DNA of 64,000 nt from Leptospira fainei serovar Hurstbridge str. BUT 6 (GCF_000306235.2 NZ_AKWZ02000002.1:200001-264000); one strand, 5' to 3'. Shown: positions 1 to 9,207, numbered from the stretch's first letter. Notes: a model not told the origin generated them from the sequence alone. Program-made: numbers and translations.

Positions 1-530
1 TAACCGTCGGATATTGTTAAGGGATAGCAACGGATTCCGTCTCGCATTTTAAAATCACCTTTGAAATCAGCACACCAAACCGCATTCGGATGATCATAAC
101 CTCGGAAAGGTTCCGAAAAACGAACCATTCCTCCTCTCTTCTTACGGGGCTTTACTAAACCTCTTTTCTTAAGAATACTGCCGATCGTGCTCGCTGCAGG
201 CCAAATAATTTCCGGATGACTTCCCTCAAGTATTACAAGCAATTTGCGAGGTCCCCAAGTAGGGTGTTGCTTACGAACTGCAAGAATCAACCGCTCTTCC
301 GCAAAACCTACTCGGTTCGGGTTTGTGTGCGGTACCCTACTTCTCTCCAAAAGACCTTCAGGGCCTTCCTTGCGATACCGTTCAAGCCACTTGTATCCCG
401 TCTTTCTACTTATTCCAAATGTTTCACAAAGAGAACTTATGGAAACCGTTCCGTCGCATACTGCGGCAATGAATTTTACTTTCTCGTCCATAGGGGACAC
501 CTCTTTCCACGGCAAAGGATTTTCCTCCAT
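1..530 (-). mobile_element. IS481-family transposase, N-terminal part
   Basis: Read on the minus strand from an ATG at 530, this frame stays open to the window edge and gives about 176 residues, so the C-terminal part lies outside. Residues 18-55 look like a helix-turn-helix for binding the IS ends. Residues 153-160 (WCADFKGD) contain the first catalytic Asp of the DDE/RNase H-fold transposase domain, in the context typical of the IS481 family. The protein cuts and joins the ends of its own element. No frameshift or stop is visible in this part, so the copy may be active, but the missing two thirds of the catalytic domain cannot be judged. Confidence 0.88.
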
Positions 531-545
531 TTGCCTAAATTTCAG

Positions 546-586
546 TGTTACCTATGTCACAGGTCTATTCTGTTACCGATGTCTCC
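546..586. repeat. direct repeat pair near the IS481-type element end
   Basis: Two related 16-base units lie 25 bases apart: tgttacctatgtcaca at 546-561 and tgttaccgatgtctcc at 571-586. They sit between the transposase start codon and the presumed outer end of the element. Repeated motifs of this kind are common inside IS481-family termini and probably form part of the transposase-binding site. The exact tip of the element was not located. It should lie between about 590 and 630, where a GC-rich inverted repeat (603-608 with 618-623) occurs. Confidence 0.55.
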
Positions 587-665
587 GGTTTGTACCTTCA
601 GGGCGGGGCGAAGCAGTCCCCGCGGGAGCTCACACACACTGTAATACCACAGAAATGCGGAACTC

Positions 666-699
666 AAAAAAAATAACGGAGAGTCCAATGTCTCTCCGT
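666..699 (-). terminator. Rho-independent terminator for the OmpL47-like gene
   Basis: A perfect 8-base stem (676-683 pairing with 692-699, loop of 8) is followed, in the minus direction, by a T-rich run (the A tract at 666-673 on the plus strand). It begins 27 bases after the stop codon of the minus-strand gene at 726, and so should end the FecR/OmpL47-like transcription unit before the insertion element. Confidence 0.75.
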
Positions 700-725
700 A
701 CTGCCCAAGTATATACGGCAGGTGA

Positions 726-2051
726 TTATTGTTTTAGCTGAAGCTTCGTGCCGCCATCTTTCTCCCAATTGGGATTTAGGACTTCGATTTTATAGGTAAA
801 ATCACTCTGATTGCCGACATGGTCTTTTGCTCGAACCGATAACGTCGATTTTCCAATCGGCAAGTGAAAGGGGGTAGTATATTGAAATTCCTTAGTCGTC
901 GCACCTTGAATGGAAATTTTTATTTCCTTAACACCGCTGTATTCGTCGGAACAAAACAGATGTACTTCAGATTTACTATTTAATAAAAATATATCTTCCT
1001 CCTTGCGAAGGCCTGGCAGTACAATTTCACAAGTCGGACCTTTCTGATCGACCATAAGGGGGAATTCACCCGATTTCTTGTTTCCGGCTTTGTCTTCAGA
1101 AACCCAGCGTAAAATCCAAACGCCTTCTGGTACCGACTCAGGTATCTTGTATTCTCCTTTAAAAAATGGAGGAGAATTCTCGAACTCTCGAATCCGTTTT
1201 ACGCCGACTTTCCGTCCGCTAGGAGACTCTGATTTTATTTCCGCTTCAAGGTAGCGAATCCCTGAACCGTCCTCTTGAATTGCAAAAGTTATCGCATCTC
1301 CGGAACGGTATTCCGGCAAGCCGGAAGTTCCCATTTCTTTAGGACTCCAGATAACCTGCGGAGGAGTCGTATCCTTCAAGACACGAATTGTTCGAACCTG
1401 CTCTCGGTTGCCGACTATATCTTCCGAGTAGAATTCTACATCTGCCCAGCCTTCCTTTACTAACGGAATAGATCCCTTATATTCCAACCATTCACCTTTA
1501 TCGATTCTAAAAAAAGTTTTCAGAGGCAGGTGAGTTTTAGGATTACGTTCAGAATTACCTCCTGCCGCAATAAATTCATCCTTCTTCGAATTGGAATCTC
1601 CGAAGAAAATCTCCAAACGTTCCGAAGGATTTACAAAATTATCTGCCTCGTAGCTTTCCTCCCGAAATCGCTCGGAATATTCTTTCAAGGAAACTATGCT
1701 GGAAGGAGGCCCTTTTGCTCCTGAAATTCCGATAGCGGTAATCCGCACGTATAATGTAAGTTTCTCTTCTCCAAATGTTACTGACGAATCAAGGACAGTC
1801 TGAGCAGAGAGAACGTTAGCAAAATCCGATCGCTCTGAAAGTTCTACTAAATATCCTTTTATGCTAGGAACCTGTCCCCATCTAAGTGTAATTGATGAAA
1901 GCGGTACTGTTGCAGAATTTTTTTTCGATTGAGCTATAAGTGAATTATGCTCTCCGAAAAATAAGAGTACCAAGACCAATATGGTAATGGTGAAAACGTT
2001 ATAAAAATTCAACATAACCGATTTGGAAAATAAAAAACCAATCTTCGCCAT
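726..2051 (-). CDS. OmpL47-type repeat envelope protein
   Basis: Exported protein of 441 residues. A long N-terminal hydrophobic stretch (about residues 14-40, ending near IAQS) looks like a signal peptide or anchor. An early segment resembles a fibronectin-like fold. Repeats of about 90-100 residues then follow, with the pattern DxxPP, GSG-I/SGV-K, then D-x-V/A-GN (for example DTTPPQV, DGSGIRY, EDKAGNKKS, DEYSGVKEI, KDHVGNQSD). This is the signature of the OmpL47-type beta-sandwich repeats of leptospiral surface proteins, related to bacterial Ig-like folds. The gene starts 30 bases after the LysM/FecR gene, so the two are very likely co-transcribed. A second FecR/OmpL47-type pair lies at 44034-46614. 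The role is unknown; adhesion or envelope stress sensing are guesses. Confidence 0.8.
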   Translation of the reverse strand: MAKIGFLFSKSVMLNFYNVFTITILVLVLLFFGEHNSLIAQSKKNSATVPLSSITLRWGQVPSIKGYLVELSERSDFANVLSAQTVLDSSVTFGEEKLTLYVRITAIGISGAKGPPSSIVSLKEYSERFREESYEADNFVNPSERLEIFFGDSNSKKDEFIAAGGNSERNPKTHLPLKTFFRIDKGEWLEYKGSIPLVKEGWADVEFYSEDIVGNREQVRTIRVLKDTTPPQVIWSPKEMGTSGLPEYRSGDAITFAIQEDGSGIRYLEAEIKSESPSGRKVGVKRIREFENSPPFFKGEYKIPESVPEGVWILRWVSEDKAGNKKSGEFPLMVDQKGPTCEIVLPGLRKEEDIFLLNSKSEVHLFCSDEYSGVKEIKISIQGATTKEFQYTTPFHLPIGKSTLSVRAKDHVGNQSDFTYKIEVLNPNWEKDGGTKLQLKQ

Positions 2052-2081
2052 TTAGCCAATTATCAGCACTAATATTATTTA

Positions 2082-3023
2082 TTATTGGATCTCGACTCTA
2101 TCAGGAAGCGGGGTCGGAGTCGCAGGTTTCTTGCCTTTCTCTACGGATGTTCCGAATCCAGCCGGAACGTTGACTACTACGCCTTGGGCCGCGACGTCTA
2201 ATTCTCCTTGAAAACACCCCACCAGACTTTTGTCGGGAACTATCGAATCCACATAAAATTCAGTTCCTCTAACTCCAACAGTCGCAACGGGTGTCAGCAC
2301 GAATAATTTATATTTCTTACCTTTATCCTTCTCACGCACGGAAGACTCCAGTGATCCTGAAGATATCAAAACTGCCTTCGCATTTTCCACTGTATCATTC
2401 TTATATTCCGCAAGGGATTGGGTTTTACTTGAAAGTATTCGCAAAACAGAATTTTGTCTAATCTCGAAAGAAATCCCGGTTTTAATGAAAGCGAAACGCA
2501 ACGAAGACTTATCTTTAGTTCGAATCCATTCGTCGGTAAAAAACATCGAGTTTTTCGCTATTTTCGCCCATTTTCCCGCGTTCGTTACCGGATTGAAATC
2601 CTTAGAGGATTCCACTGTGCCAATCGTAAATTCCGCTATGGCTTCCGGATTCGCAGCGACAGATGCCGCGGGAGTTTGAGCTTGGGCCGGTGCGGCAGGA
2701 ATCGAATCTTTCCTGAGATAACCGGGAATTTTTAAGGTTATACCTTCTCGAATCAAAGACGGATTAGGAATCTCGTTATATTTAAGTAATTCTTTCCAGC
2801 GGCCAGGCTCTTCCAAAAACTGTTTGGAAATTTTGGATAGTGTATCGTTCTTCTTAACCTTATATTCGAAAACATCGTCAGGAGGCCCTTTTTCTTGCGC
2901 CTGAAGAGGATAACTGCCGCCAATGCTAATCGTGAAAATGGATAGCACACTATAAGAGAGCATTCCTAAAAAAATAGGTAATATTGCGAACCCTGCAATC
3001 GGTCGCGGAGTTATCTCCAGCAT
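2082..3023 (-). CDS. LysM and FecR domain periplasmic protein
   Basis: Protein of 313 residues with an N-terminal signal or anchor (about residues 10-40), a LysM peptidoglycan-binding domain (about 52-101, beginning YKVKKNDTLSKISKQF) and a FecR domain (about 150-290, including VATVGVRGTEFYVD). The start has a good ribosome-binding site (GAGGA 4 bases before the ATG). Classical FecR proteins pass iron-citrate signals to an ECF sigma factor, but no sigma-factor or TonB-receptor gene is present here. In spirochaetes the LysM-FecR combination more likely tethers a sensor or scaffold to the cell wall; that is inference. It is the first gene of a two-gene unit with the OmpL47-like gene. Confidence 0.85.
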   Translation of the reverse strand: MLEITPRPIAGFAILPIFLGMLSYSVLSIFTISIGGSYPLQAQEKGPPDDVFEYKVKKNDTLSKISKQFLEEPGRWKELLKYNEIPNPSLIREGITLKIPGYLRKDSIPAAPAQAQTPAASVAANPEAIAEFTIGTVESSKDFNPVTNAGKWAKIAKNSMFFTDEWIRTKDKSSLRFAFIKTGISFEIRQNSVLRILSSKTQSLAEYKNDTVENAKAVLISSGSLESSVREKDKGKKYKLFVLTPVATVGVRGTEFYVDSIVPDKSLVGCFQGELDVAAQGVVVNVPAGFGTSVEKGKKPATPTPLPDRVEIQ

Positions 3024-3263
3024 TAAATCCTCACAATGTTTTTTGCATCCAACTTCGCAGATTTTGACGAAACTACGTCGATAAATCAGAAATCTGTCAT
3101 CAGATTATAACCCAACGTTTAGAATACTAAACGTGATAAATCAATGAGACGATAATTTTCGACGAAATTAGCCGTAATTTACCAAAATAATCGCATGTTA
3201 GAAAATTTAGTTTGAAATTTTTTCTTTCCTAAACATTCTACCCATTTACTGACGCGAATTCCT

Positions 3264-3548
3264 ATGAAAAAATCCTTATTATTTATCTCCGCAACGATTC
3301 TCATTAGCGCAATGTTCTTCGTTATTCCCGATCGGGTTGAATCCCAAGGCGGAGATATTGAAGCGGCGATCCAAACTGCTTGCAATCGTCTCGTTGAAGG
3401 TGGTCTTTATAAAAGCTGTAAACCGGCCCCAGGTTTCTCCGCTTCACAAGGTTACTACAGCCAATCTGCTCAGGTCAAATGTGAGTGCTTAAATAAGTCT
3501 GATAATAGCAAGACGATCGTAACGATCTCCTTATGGCAAGGATACTGA
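3264..3548 (+). CDS. small secreted cysteine-containing protein, unknown function
   Basis: Protein of 94 residues with a clear signal peptide (MKKSLLFISATILISAMFF, cleavage probably near VESQ). The mature part is short and has four cysteines (in AIQTACNRL, YKSCKPAP and KCECLNK), which suggests disulfide bonds in the periplasm or outside the cell. I recognise no domain. It stands alone, divergent from the LysM/FecR gene. The coding signal comes from the signal peptide and a sensible cysteine pattern; no strong Shine-Dalgarno sequence is visible. Confidence 0.7.
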   Translation: MKKSLLFISATILISAMFFVIPDRVESQGGDIEAAIQTACNRLVEGGLYKSCKPAPGFSASQGYYSQSAQVKCECLNKSDNSKTIVTISLWQGY

Positions 3549-4158
3549 CTCGGGGAAGACAATTTTCCTTGTCCAAGGCTCGAACCATGAACGTTCGAAC
3601 AGCGTTTCATTTCGGTTAATCGACCGAGCTCGAATTCTTTCAGTCTTTTAAAATGGGTTCTAATCGTAGTTAAAGCAAGCGCAGACGATCATCCAAAATA
3701 CCTTTTTTTTGCAGCAGTACCGGGGATAAATTCTTATCCTTTTGGCCCGGAAAAGACAAAGCCGCAAATAATAAGTAAACGAATAATAAGCCATTCCGCG
3801 ATATATAGGCATTGTCAATTTGAGTAACATAAGATTCATGATTTATTTAGGCCTTTCTGTAAAGGATGGTATTGAGTTAAGAGTGTAAAGTAAGCATGGA
3901 ACCACTCAAATTTGGAAGATAGTTTTATGCGACATAATATTGATTATCGGAAGTAGTCTCTTATGTCAGATTTCACCTGTAAAAAGTCGATAAGCCAGCC
4001 TAACATGCCGATCGATGCCGAAACGCTTTGCAGAATAATATACTTATCCGGACTCCCAAATCTTTCTGAAAAAGGAGTCCGGTTTAAGTTTCGCGCAGTC
4101 CGAATTCTTTCCTTCGGAAAAAATTCTACTCGGTTTCTTTCAGACTTTCCGTTTGCAG
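3549..4158. other. 610-base stretch with no supported gene
   Basis: Between the small secreted protein and the DoxX gene I see only short open frames without ribosome-binding sites or recognisable sequence. One possible 74-codon frame (3963-4187, plus) overlaps the end of the DoxX gene and has no protein-like features. No convincing hairpin or tRNA was found. Confidence 0.5.
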
Positions 4159-4653
4159 TTATAATTTGGCTCTTCGCTTCAGAATAGCGTCGATAGAATT
4201 ACGTCCAGGCCCGGAAAGGACTAAATAAAGCGATCCTAATAACTGGGCGTATTCGGATCGAATTTCGTGCAAAACCGCCCAAATGCCGACGATTGGCGGC
4301 GCTTGTGGAGATGCCAAAGGCGAAGTCCCAAAATATAGCGGCACCTTCGTCGTGAGCATAGCTACGATCATCTCGATTATAAAAAGGCAGCCAATCGGTT
4401 TTGTCAGAAATCCGGCAATAAGCAAAAGTCCACCGGCGATTTCCAACCCCCCGATGAAACCGCTAACAATCCCCGGTTCCGGAAATCCAAGTTTTGTAAA
4501 TCTTCCTACACCCTGATTCGCGTAGAGAAATTTAATAATGCCCTCCCAAAGAAAGACTCCACCTACTAGAAAACGAATGATCATTCTATATGGATGTTCA
4601 GTATCTTCTATTTTTAAAAAGAAATTTAGTACCTTCATGTATTTGTATTTCAC
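4159..4653 (-). CDS. DoxX-family membrane protein
   Basis: Protein of 164 residues with about four membrane helices and the DoxX-family layout: RFLVGGVFLWEGIIKF, then GFPEPG, then IGGLEIAGGLLLIAGF. DoxX proteins are small inner-membrane proteins linked to redox balance or quinone reactions in some bacteria; the reaction is not settled. The start is ambiguous. The longest frame begins with GTG at 4653, only two bases from a GGAG; an in-frame ATG five codons later has no well-spaced ribosome site. The gene is monocistronic. Confidence 0.8.
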   Translation of the reverse strand: MKYKYMKVLNFFLKIEDTEHPYRMIIRFLVGGVFLWEGIIKFLYANQGVGRFTKLGFPEPGIVSGFIGGLEIAGGLLLIAGFLTKPIGCLFIIEMIVAMLTTKVPLYFGTSPLASPQAPPIVGIWAVLHEIRSEYAQLLGSLYLVLSGPGRNSIDAILKRRAKL

Positions 4654-5064
4654 CGCTCCTTTTATACGAAATGCGTAAAAGAATGAACGAACTCGGTCCT
4701 CATTGCAATTTGACTAACAATTCGATTTACTCCCAGGTTTGACCTAATCGTATGGAATCCCGGCAACCTGTCAGAACGAACGATACAAATTACTGAATTG
4801 CATCCGCAAGGTTTTCCGATGGATTCATTGCTTCTTAAAGAGCCACCCTTTCCCAAGCAGAGTAAGTAGCCATTCCTGCCAAAAAACGGAGATAATAGAA
4901 ATTTTCTGAACGATCGTTTTTTTTAAATATAAGCACTTTATAAGTCTTTAGCGCTCGCTATAGAAACGGATTATAAGGAGATTCCATTTAATATACCAAA
5001 AGAAAATAGGAACCTGTTTTTAACGGAATAGCTTTGCTGTTGGCGGTTCTTGGAGAGAATTGAA
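4654..5064. other. intergenic region upstream of the GH5 gene
   Basis: Divergent spacer of about 410 bases between the DoxX gene and the GH5 lipoprotein. It must hold both promoters, but I could not pick convincing -35/-10 pairs. An AT-rich segment at 4915-4940 is the most likely promoter area for the plus-strand gene. No stable hairpin or protein-like open frame was seen. Confidence 0.4.
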
Positions 5065-6966
5065 ATGTCGATGAATCAAAATAAGGGCGTAAGAATCTGC
5101 ACGATTCTTTTTTTCCTTTTAACAATTATTTCTTGTTCACCGGATGGTGCAAAATTCGGTCCGAATTTATTGGGAGCCCTTTCCTCCTTAACCGGAAATT
5201 TGCCGGGACTCGGATTGAATCAGAATGCGAGCCGCGAGCAATTGTATTCTCCCACGGGAGTTCCCCTTCCTTCGGTTCCTTTGAGCACCAACGGGAGATA
5301 TATCGTCGATACGAATAATAATCGGTTTAAACTGAAAGCGGTCAACTGGTACGGAGCAAGCGACACCCATTTTGTAGTCGCCGGTCTGGATAAACAGCCG
5401 ATTTCATTTATCGTGTCCTTAATCAAAGAATGGGGATTCAATGCGGTAAGATTACCGTTTTCCAACGTTATGTTACACAATACGAATGCAGTGTCCGACG
5501 CGGATATTAGTGCAAATCCGCAATTCAGCGGATTAACTCCTTTGCAAGTTTATGATCAAACTGTGCAGGCACTAACCGATGCGGGAATTGCCGTAGTTCT
5601 AAATAATCATACGACTCTGGCGGAATGGTGCTGCGGGTTCGATTATAACGGCCTTTGGTACCATACCGGTTCGAGTTTAGCCTACAATTCATCCACAGAT
5701 ATGTGGCAGGCTGATTGGCTCATGATGGTGAATCGCTATAAAAATAATAAAATGGTGGTGGCAGCGGATCTAAGAAACGAAGTTAGAACGCAGAGACGCG
5801 GTGATACATATATTCCCGATAGTCCCAATTGGGGATCCGGAGATGTAAACGATTGGCATAAAGCTTCTCAGGATTTAGGCGGGCAAATCACTCTGAACAA
5901 TCCAGATTTACTCGTCATCGTTGAAGGCATAAATTGGTGGGGTTTGATTCCGATTCTTGGGTCGGGCGAACGTCCTCATCTCAAACCGATAAAAGGCCTA
6001 CCGGTCCATTTGCCTCTCTCGAATAAACTCGTCTACTCGGCCCATAACTACGGCTATATCGGTCCGAATAATAACGGGGACCCAAAGACTTCGGGAAGCA
6101 ATATTACCTACAACCAAATGGATCCGACTACATTTCGGAATACCGTCTATTCCGAATGGGGATATGTAGTTGATCCTGAACTCTACTATACGGCGCCGGT
6201 TTGGGTAAGCGAATTCGGCGCTTCTCCTTCGACGACCAATGATCAAGATAAGCAATGGTTACAAAACCTAGTCGATTATCTAATCGAACGGGATCTTGAT
6301 TTTGCATTTTGGCCTTTAAACGGAAACGATGAATGGGGATTGGTTTCGAGTGATTGGTCTAGAACATTGAAAGACGATTGGCGTTTCGCTCAATTGAATC
6401 GCTTATTAACGTATTCCGGTAACCAAGGACAGAGCGTTTTCGCCAACCATTTCGCAAATTTATCCATCGGAGGAGGAAATGACAACTCCTCGACTTTAAA
6501 CAACGATTGGGATAATGGGGCTAATAAAGGTAATTGTCCCGACGGATATCGACTGAACGGACTTAGTCAAGATCAGCGCGCTCTTTGCACGGATATTGCC
6601 TACGGGGTCCTTTGGAATTCAAATAGAAATTATAATGTGCAAGCAGTAAACGAAACGACTACCCGATACCATGGAACCGGAGATTGGGCCGGCGGTTTTA
6701 CAAAATACGAATGTCCGCAGAACTTTTACGTCTCCGGCTTTTCAAAACGTTGGTGGGGAACGAGCGGAATACTATGTGCTCAAGGCAATCGTTCGTTAGG
6801 AAATAGCTGTAGAACCGTTTGGTTCGATCGAGGTGACAACCGAACTTCCTCTCGCGGGGGTGACTGGGCATCCGGATCTTATAAGGGCCAATGCGATGAC
6901 GGCGAATATGTAGGCGGTATCGCCCAACGAAACGGTTCGGCGAGTGCCCTACTCTGCTGCTTATAA
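5065..6966 (+). CDS. GH5-family cellulase-like lipoprotein with triple-repeat tail
   Basis: Surface or periplasmic glycoside hydrolase. The start chosen is ATG 5065, 7 bases after GGAGAG; an upstream in-frame TTG lacks a ribosome site. Lipoprotein signal: hydrophobic stretch then IISC, with acylated Cys near residue 24. The GH5 catalytic domain spans about residues 70-450. The acid/base Glu lies in ADLRNEVR (about 239) and the nucleophile in WVSEFGA (about 383). After it come three repeats of about 60 residues, each with DW-x-x-G-x(2-3)-K-x(2)-C and G-x-x-x-G, ending in a Cys. They may bind carbohydrate or cell surface. GH5 enzymes cut beta-glucans or mannans; the substrate cannot be read from sequence. 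A strong terminator follows. Confidence 0.88.
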   Translation: MSMNQNKGVRICTILFFLLTIISCSPDGAKFGPNLLGALSSLTGNLPGLGLNQNASREQLYSPTGVPLPSVPLSTNGRYIVDTNNNRFKLKAVNWYGASDTHFVVAGLDKQPISFIVSLIKEWGFNAVRLPFSNVMLHNTNAVSDADISANPQFSGLTPLQVYDQTVQALTDAGIAVVLNNHTTLAEWCCGFDYNGLWYHTGSSLAYNSSTDMWQADWLMMVNRYKNNKMVVAADLRNEVRTQRRGDTYIPDSPNWGSGDVNDWHKASQDLGGQITLNNPDLLVIVEGINWWGLIPILGSGERPHLKPIKGLPVHLPLSNKLVYSAHNYGYIGPNNNGDPKTSGSNITYNQMDPTTFRNTVYSEWGYVVDPELYYTAPVWVSEFGASPSTTNDQDKQWLQNLVDYLIERDLDFAFWPLNGNDEWGLVSSDWSRTLKDDWRFAQLNRLLTYSGNQGQSVFANHFANLSIGGGNDNSSTLNNDWDNGANKGNCPDGYRLNGLSQDQRALCTDIAYGVLWNSNRNYNVQAVNETTTRYHGTGDWAGGFTKYECPQNFYVSGFSKRWWGTSGILCAQGNRSLGNSCRTVWFDRGDNRTSSRGGDWASGSYKGQCDDGEYVGGIAQRNGSASALLCCL

Positions 6967-6993
6967 ACTTCCGTTAAACTCCTAACCTCTTAT

Positions 6994-7036
6994 GCCGTAA
7001 TCGAATATTCAGTTCGATTACGGCTTTTCTTTTTTA
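6994..7036 (+). terminator. Rho-independent terminator after the GH5 gene
   Basis: A perfect 12-base stem (6994-7005 with 7013-7024, loop of 7) is followed by ttttctttttt. It lies 28 bases after the GH5 stop codon and isolates that gene from the glycosyltransferase downstream. Confidence 0.92.
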
Positions 7037-7299
7037 AATTCCATTCATCTCAAAAATATAAATAAAAAACGTTCTAGGTGGAATCCTAGAGCCAAATTGA
7101 TCAGTCTAAAGAAAGTCTCCATCCTTCACAAAGCAGCATTTGAACGTCGGTCGTCTACCTATTCGTCTGAATCGATGTAGACTGCGGTTCAGTAACTCTA
7201 AGACCTTTTTTCCTTATCCCTTCTATTTTTTAGTATGTAATCAATTAATTACTTATTAGAATTGATCGAATCCGATCCTTTTCGGACTTTGGACTTACG

Positions 7300-8454
7300 A
7301 TGAATCCAACTATTTCCGTCATTCTTCCTACATACAATGAAAGCGAAAATTTACCCATCGCTGCAGAGCGTATCTCCGAATCTTTGTCAGGATTCATGCA
7401 CGAGATTATCGTTGTCGACGACGATAGTCCCGACCGCACATGGGAAGTGGCCGAGGATCTGCAGAAAAATCTCCCTCAATTAAAAGTCATTCGGCGCTTT
7501 ACCGGAAAAGGTCTATCTTCGGCAGTTTTGACCGGAATGGGAATTGCTAAAGGGGATCTTTTCGTCGTAATGGATTCCGACTTGCAGCACGATGAAAGAA
7601 TTCTTCCTGAAATGATTCGATCTCTGAATGATCGCGGAAATGATCTTTGTCTGGGAACGCGTTACACAAATGGAGGTTCAACCGGAAAATGGTCTCTATT
7701 TCGAGTGGGAATCAGCCGATTCGGAAACGCATTGGCGCGGCGATTAATCCGCCAAAATGTTTCCGATCCTATGAGTGGATTTTTCGGGATTCGAAAAGAC
7801 GTATATTCCGAAGTCAAAAATAGCATTAATCCGAGAGGGTTTAAGATCCTCTTAGAATTTCTAGCCCGAGGAAAAGAAGATTTAAAGGTCGAGGAAATTC
7901 CATACACATTCCGCACAAGAGTTCATGGAGAAACAAAACTGGACAATTCCGTAATTCGAAATTTTCTATTGGCTCTATTGGACATTCGCTTTGGAGAATG
8001 GATTTCGCCGACCTTTTTGCTTTATGCGATGGTTGGGGCAACCGGAGTAATCGTAAACCTGGGCGGCTTTCTGATCGGTGAATTCTTTTCCTTGCCCGAT
8101 ATCAGTACCGGTATCTCGTTTTTAGATCCCATCTCAAGTTCTGTCTTATTGGGAATCGAGCTTTCTATCATATCCAACTTTCTGTTGAACAATTACTTCA
8201 CTTTCTATGAAAGAAGATATGAGGGTTTCCGTGCCATTGAAGGATTTGCGATTTTTCAAGCGGTAAGCCTATTCGGGCTTATATTGCAGATTGAGTTTTA
8301 CCAATTATTGCATAATCGAGTCTTTTCTAATTACTCCTTTTCCACTGGAATTCCAATCAAACTAGTATGCGATCTGATATCCATCGGAGTCGCCATGCTC
8401 TCGAATTATTTTCTTAATTCCAACCTTACTTGGATGAAGACGAATAGGAAATGA
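7300..8454 (+). CDS. GT2 polyprenyl-phosphate glycosyltransferase fused to GtrA
   Basis: Residues 1-235 form a GT-A glycosyltransferase of the dolichyl-phosphate mannose synthase type (VILPTYNESENLP, VVDDDSPDRTWE, and the catalytic metal motif MDSDLQHD). Residues about 240-384 form a GtrA-like domain with four membrane helices (LYAMVGATGVIVNLGG, then LGIELSIISNFLLNNYFTF). The family moves a sugar from a nucleotide donor to a polyprenyl phosphate, and GtrA is thought to help flip the product across the inner membrane for envelope glycan modification. The whole fusion is present at usual length. A DJ-1 gene follows 56 bases downstream. Confidence 0.9.
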   Translation: MNPTISVILPTYNESENLPIAAERISESLSGFMHEIIVVDDDSPDRTWEVAEDLQKNLPQLKVIRRFTGKGLSSAVLTGMGIAKGDLFVVMDSDLQHDERILPEMIRSLNDRGNDLCLGTRYTNGGSTGKWSLFRVGISRFGNALARRLIRQNVSDPMSGFFGIRKDVYSEVKNSINPRGFKILLEFLARGKEDLKVEEIPYTFRTRVHGETKLDNSVIRNFLLALLDIRFGEWISPTFLLYAMVGATGVIVNLGGFLIGEFFSLPDISTGISFLDPISSSVLLGIELSIISNFLLNNYFTFYERRYEGFRAIEGFAIFQAVSLFGLILQIEFYQLLHNRVFSNYSFSTGIPIKLVCDLISIGVAMLSNYFLNSNLTWMKTNRK

Positions 8455-8510
8455 TTTACTTCTAACCTAAGTGGCGATAGAGTCTTCCAAAGTTCCGATC
8501 GGAGGAAGAT

Positions 8511-9056
8511 ATGGCCAAAGTTCTCGTACCCTTTGCCACCGGAATGGAAGAAATCGAGGCAGTCGTTATCGTGGATGTTCTCCGTAGGGCGGGAGTGCAA
8601 GTCATTACTGCAGGACTCTCCGATGGTCCGGTTCAGGCTTCCCGCGGAACCCGCCATCTCCCGGACACCGTACTTTCGGAAATTGCTCACGAAGATTTTG
8701 ATATGGTCATTCTTCCGGGGGGAAATTTAGGAACGCAAAATCTAGGGAAAGATTCGAATCTAATCGAATTACTGAATCGTTATAAAAAGCAAGGAAAATG
8801 GATCGCAGCCATCTGCGCGGCTCCTAGTATTTTAAAGGAGCACGGTATATTAAATTCCGGGCAAAAATTTACAGGCTTCCCGGGGTCGGTGGAAAAAACG
8901 AGCGAATACACCGGCTCGCGACTCGAAGAATCCGGAAAAATCATAACTAGTATCGGCCCAGGTTCCGCATTTGAATTTGCGCTTCGAATCGTAGAAATCT
9001 TAGCCGGTAGCGCAAAGAAAAAGGAAGTCGAAGCCGGACTTTATTTACATCGATGA
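8511..9056 (+). CDS. DJ-1/PfpI-family protein
   Basis: Protein of 181 residues with a DJ-1-type flavodoxin-like fold. The nucleophile-elbow Cys is in AAICAAPSIL (Cys102) and the supporting acid in GMEEIEA (Glu14/15), as in DJ-1, YajL and ThiJ. Such proteins are reported as glyoxalases, deglycases or oxidative-stress chaperones; the precise reaction here is not determined. The start has an excellent ribosome site (GGAGGA before the ATG). The gene follows the GT2-GtrA gene in the same direction. Confidence 0.9.
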   Translation: MAKVLVPFATGMEEIEAVVIVDVLRRAGVQVITAGLSDGPVQASRGTRHLPDTVLSEIAHEDFDMVILPGGNLGTQNLGKDSNLIELLNRYKKQGKWIAAICAAPSILKEHGILNSGQKFTGFPGSVEKTSEYTGSRLEESGKIITSIGPGSAFEFALRIVEILAGSAKKKEVEAGLYLHR

Positions 9057-9207
9057 CCGACGAGAGGAAGGAATTTTTGCGACTTAGGCGAGTTTCCAAA
9101 ATTTAAGAAATTTTAATACTTACCGAAGCTCAGGATACTCTTCGAAAAAGGAGTTCCGGTAAGTCGCCTTCTCTGCAAAAAAAGCAGCGATTGCTTTTAA
9201 ATAGAAT

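Noticed and set aside
216..741. two overlapping plus-strand frames at the left end
   Set aside because: They lie mostly opposite the IS481-type transposase, which has clear protein motifs; the plus frames are its shadows.
3963..4187. 74-codon open frame in the spacer before the DoxX gene
   Set aside because: No ribosome site, no signal or domain, and it overlaps the 3' end of the DoxX gene on the other strand.
4662..4856. 64-codon minus frame in the DoxX-GH5 spacer
   Set aside because: No start site evidence and composition unlike a protein.
9118..9164. inverted repeat acttaccg/cggtaagt between DJ-1 and DUF1574 genes
   Set aside because: Stem of 8 with a 31-base loop and no T run; not enough for a terminator call.
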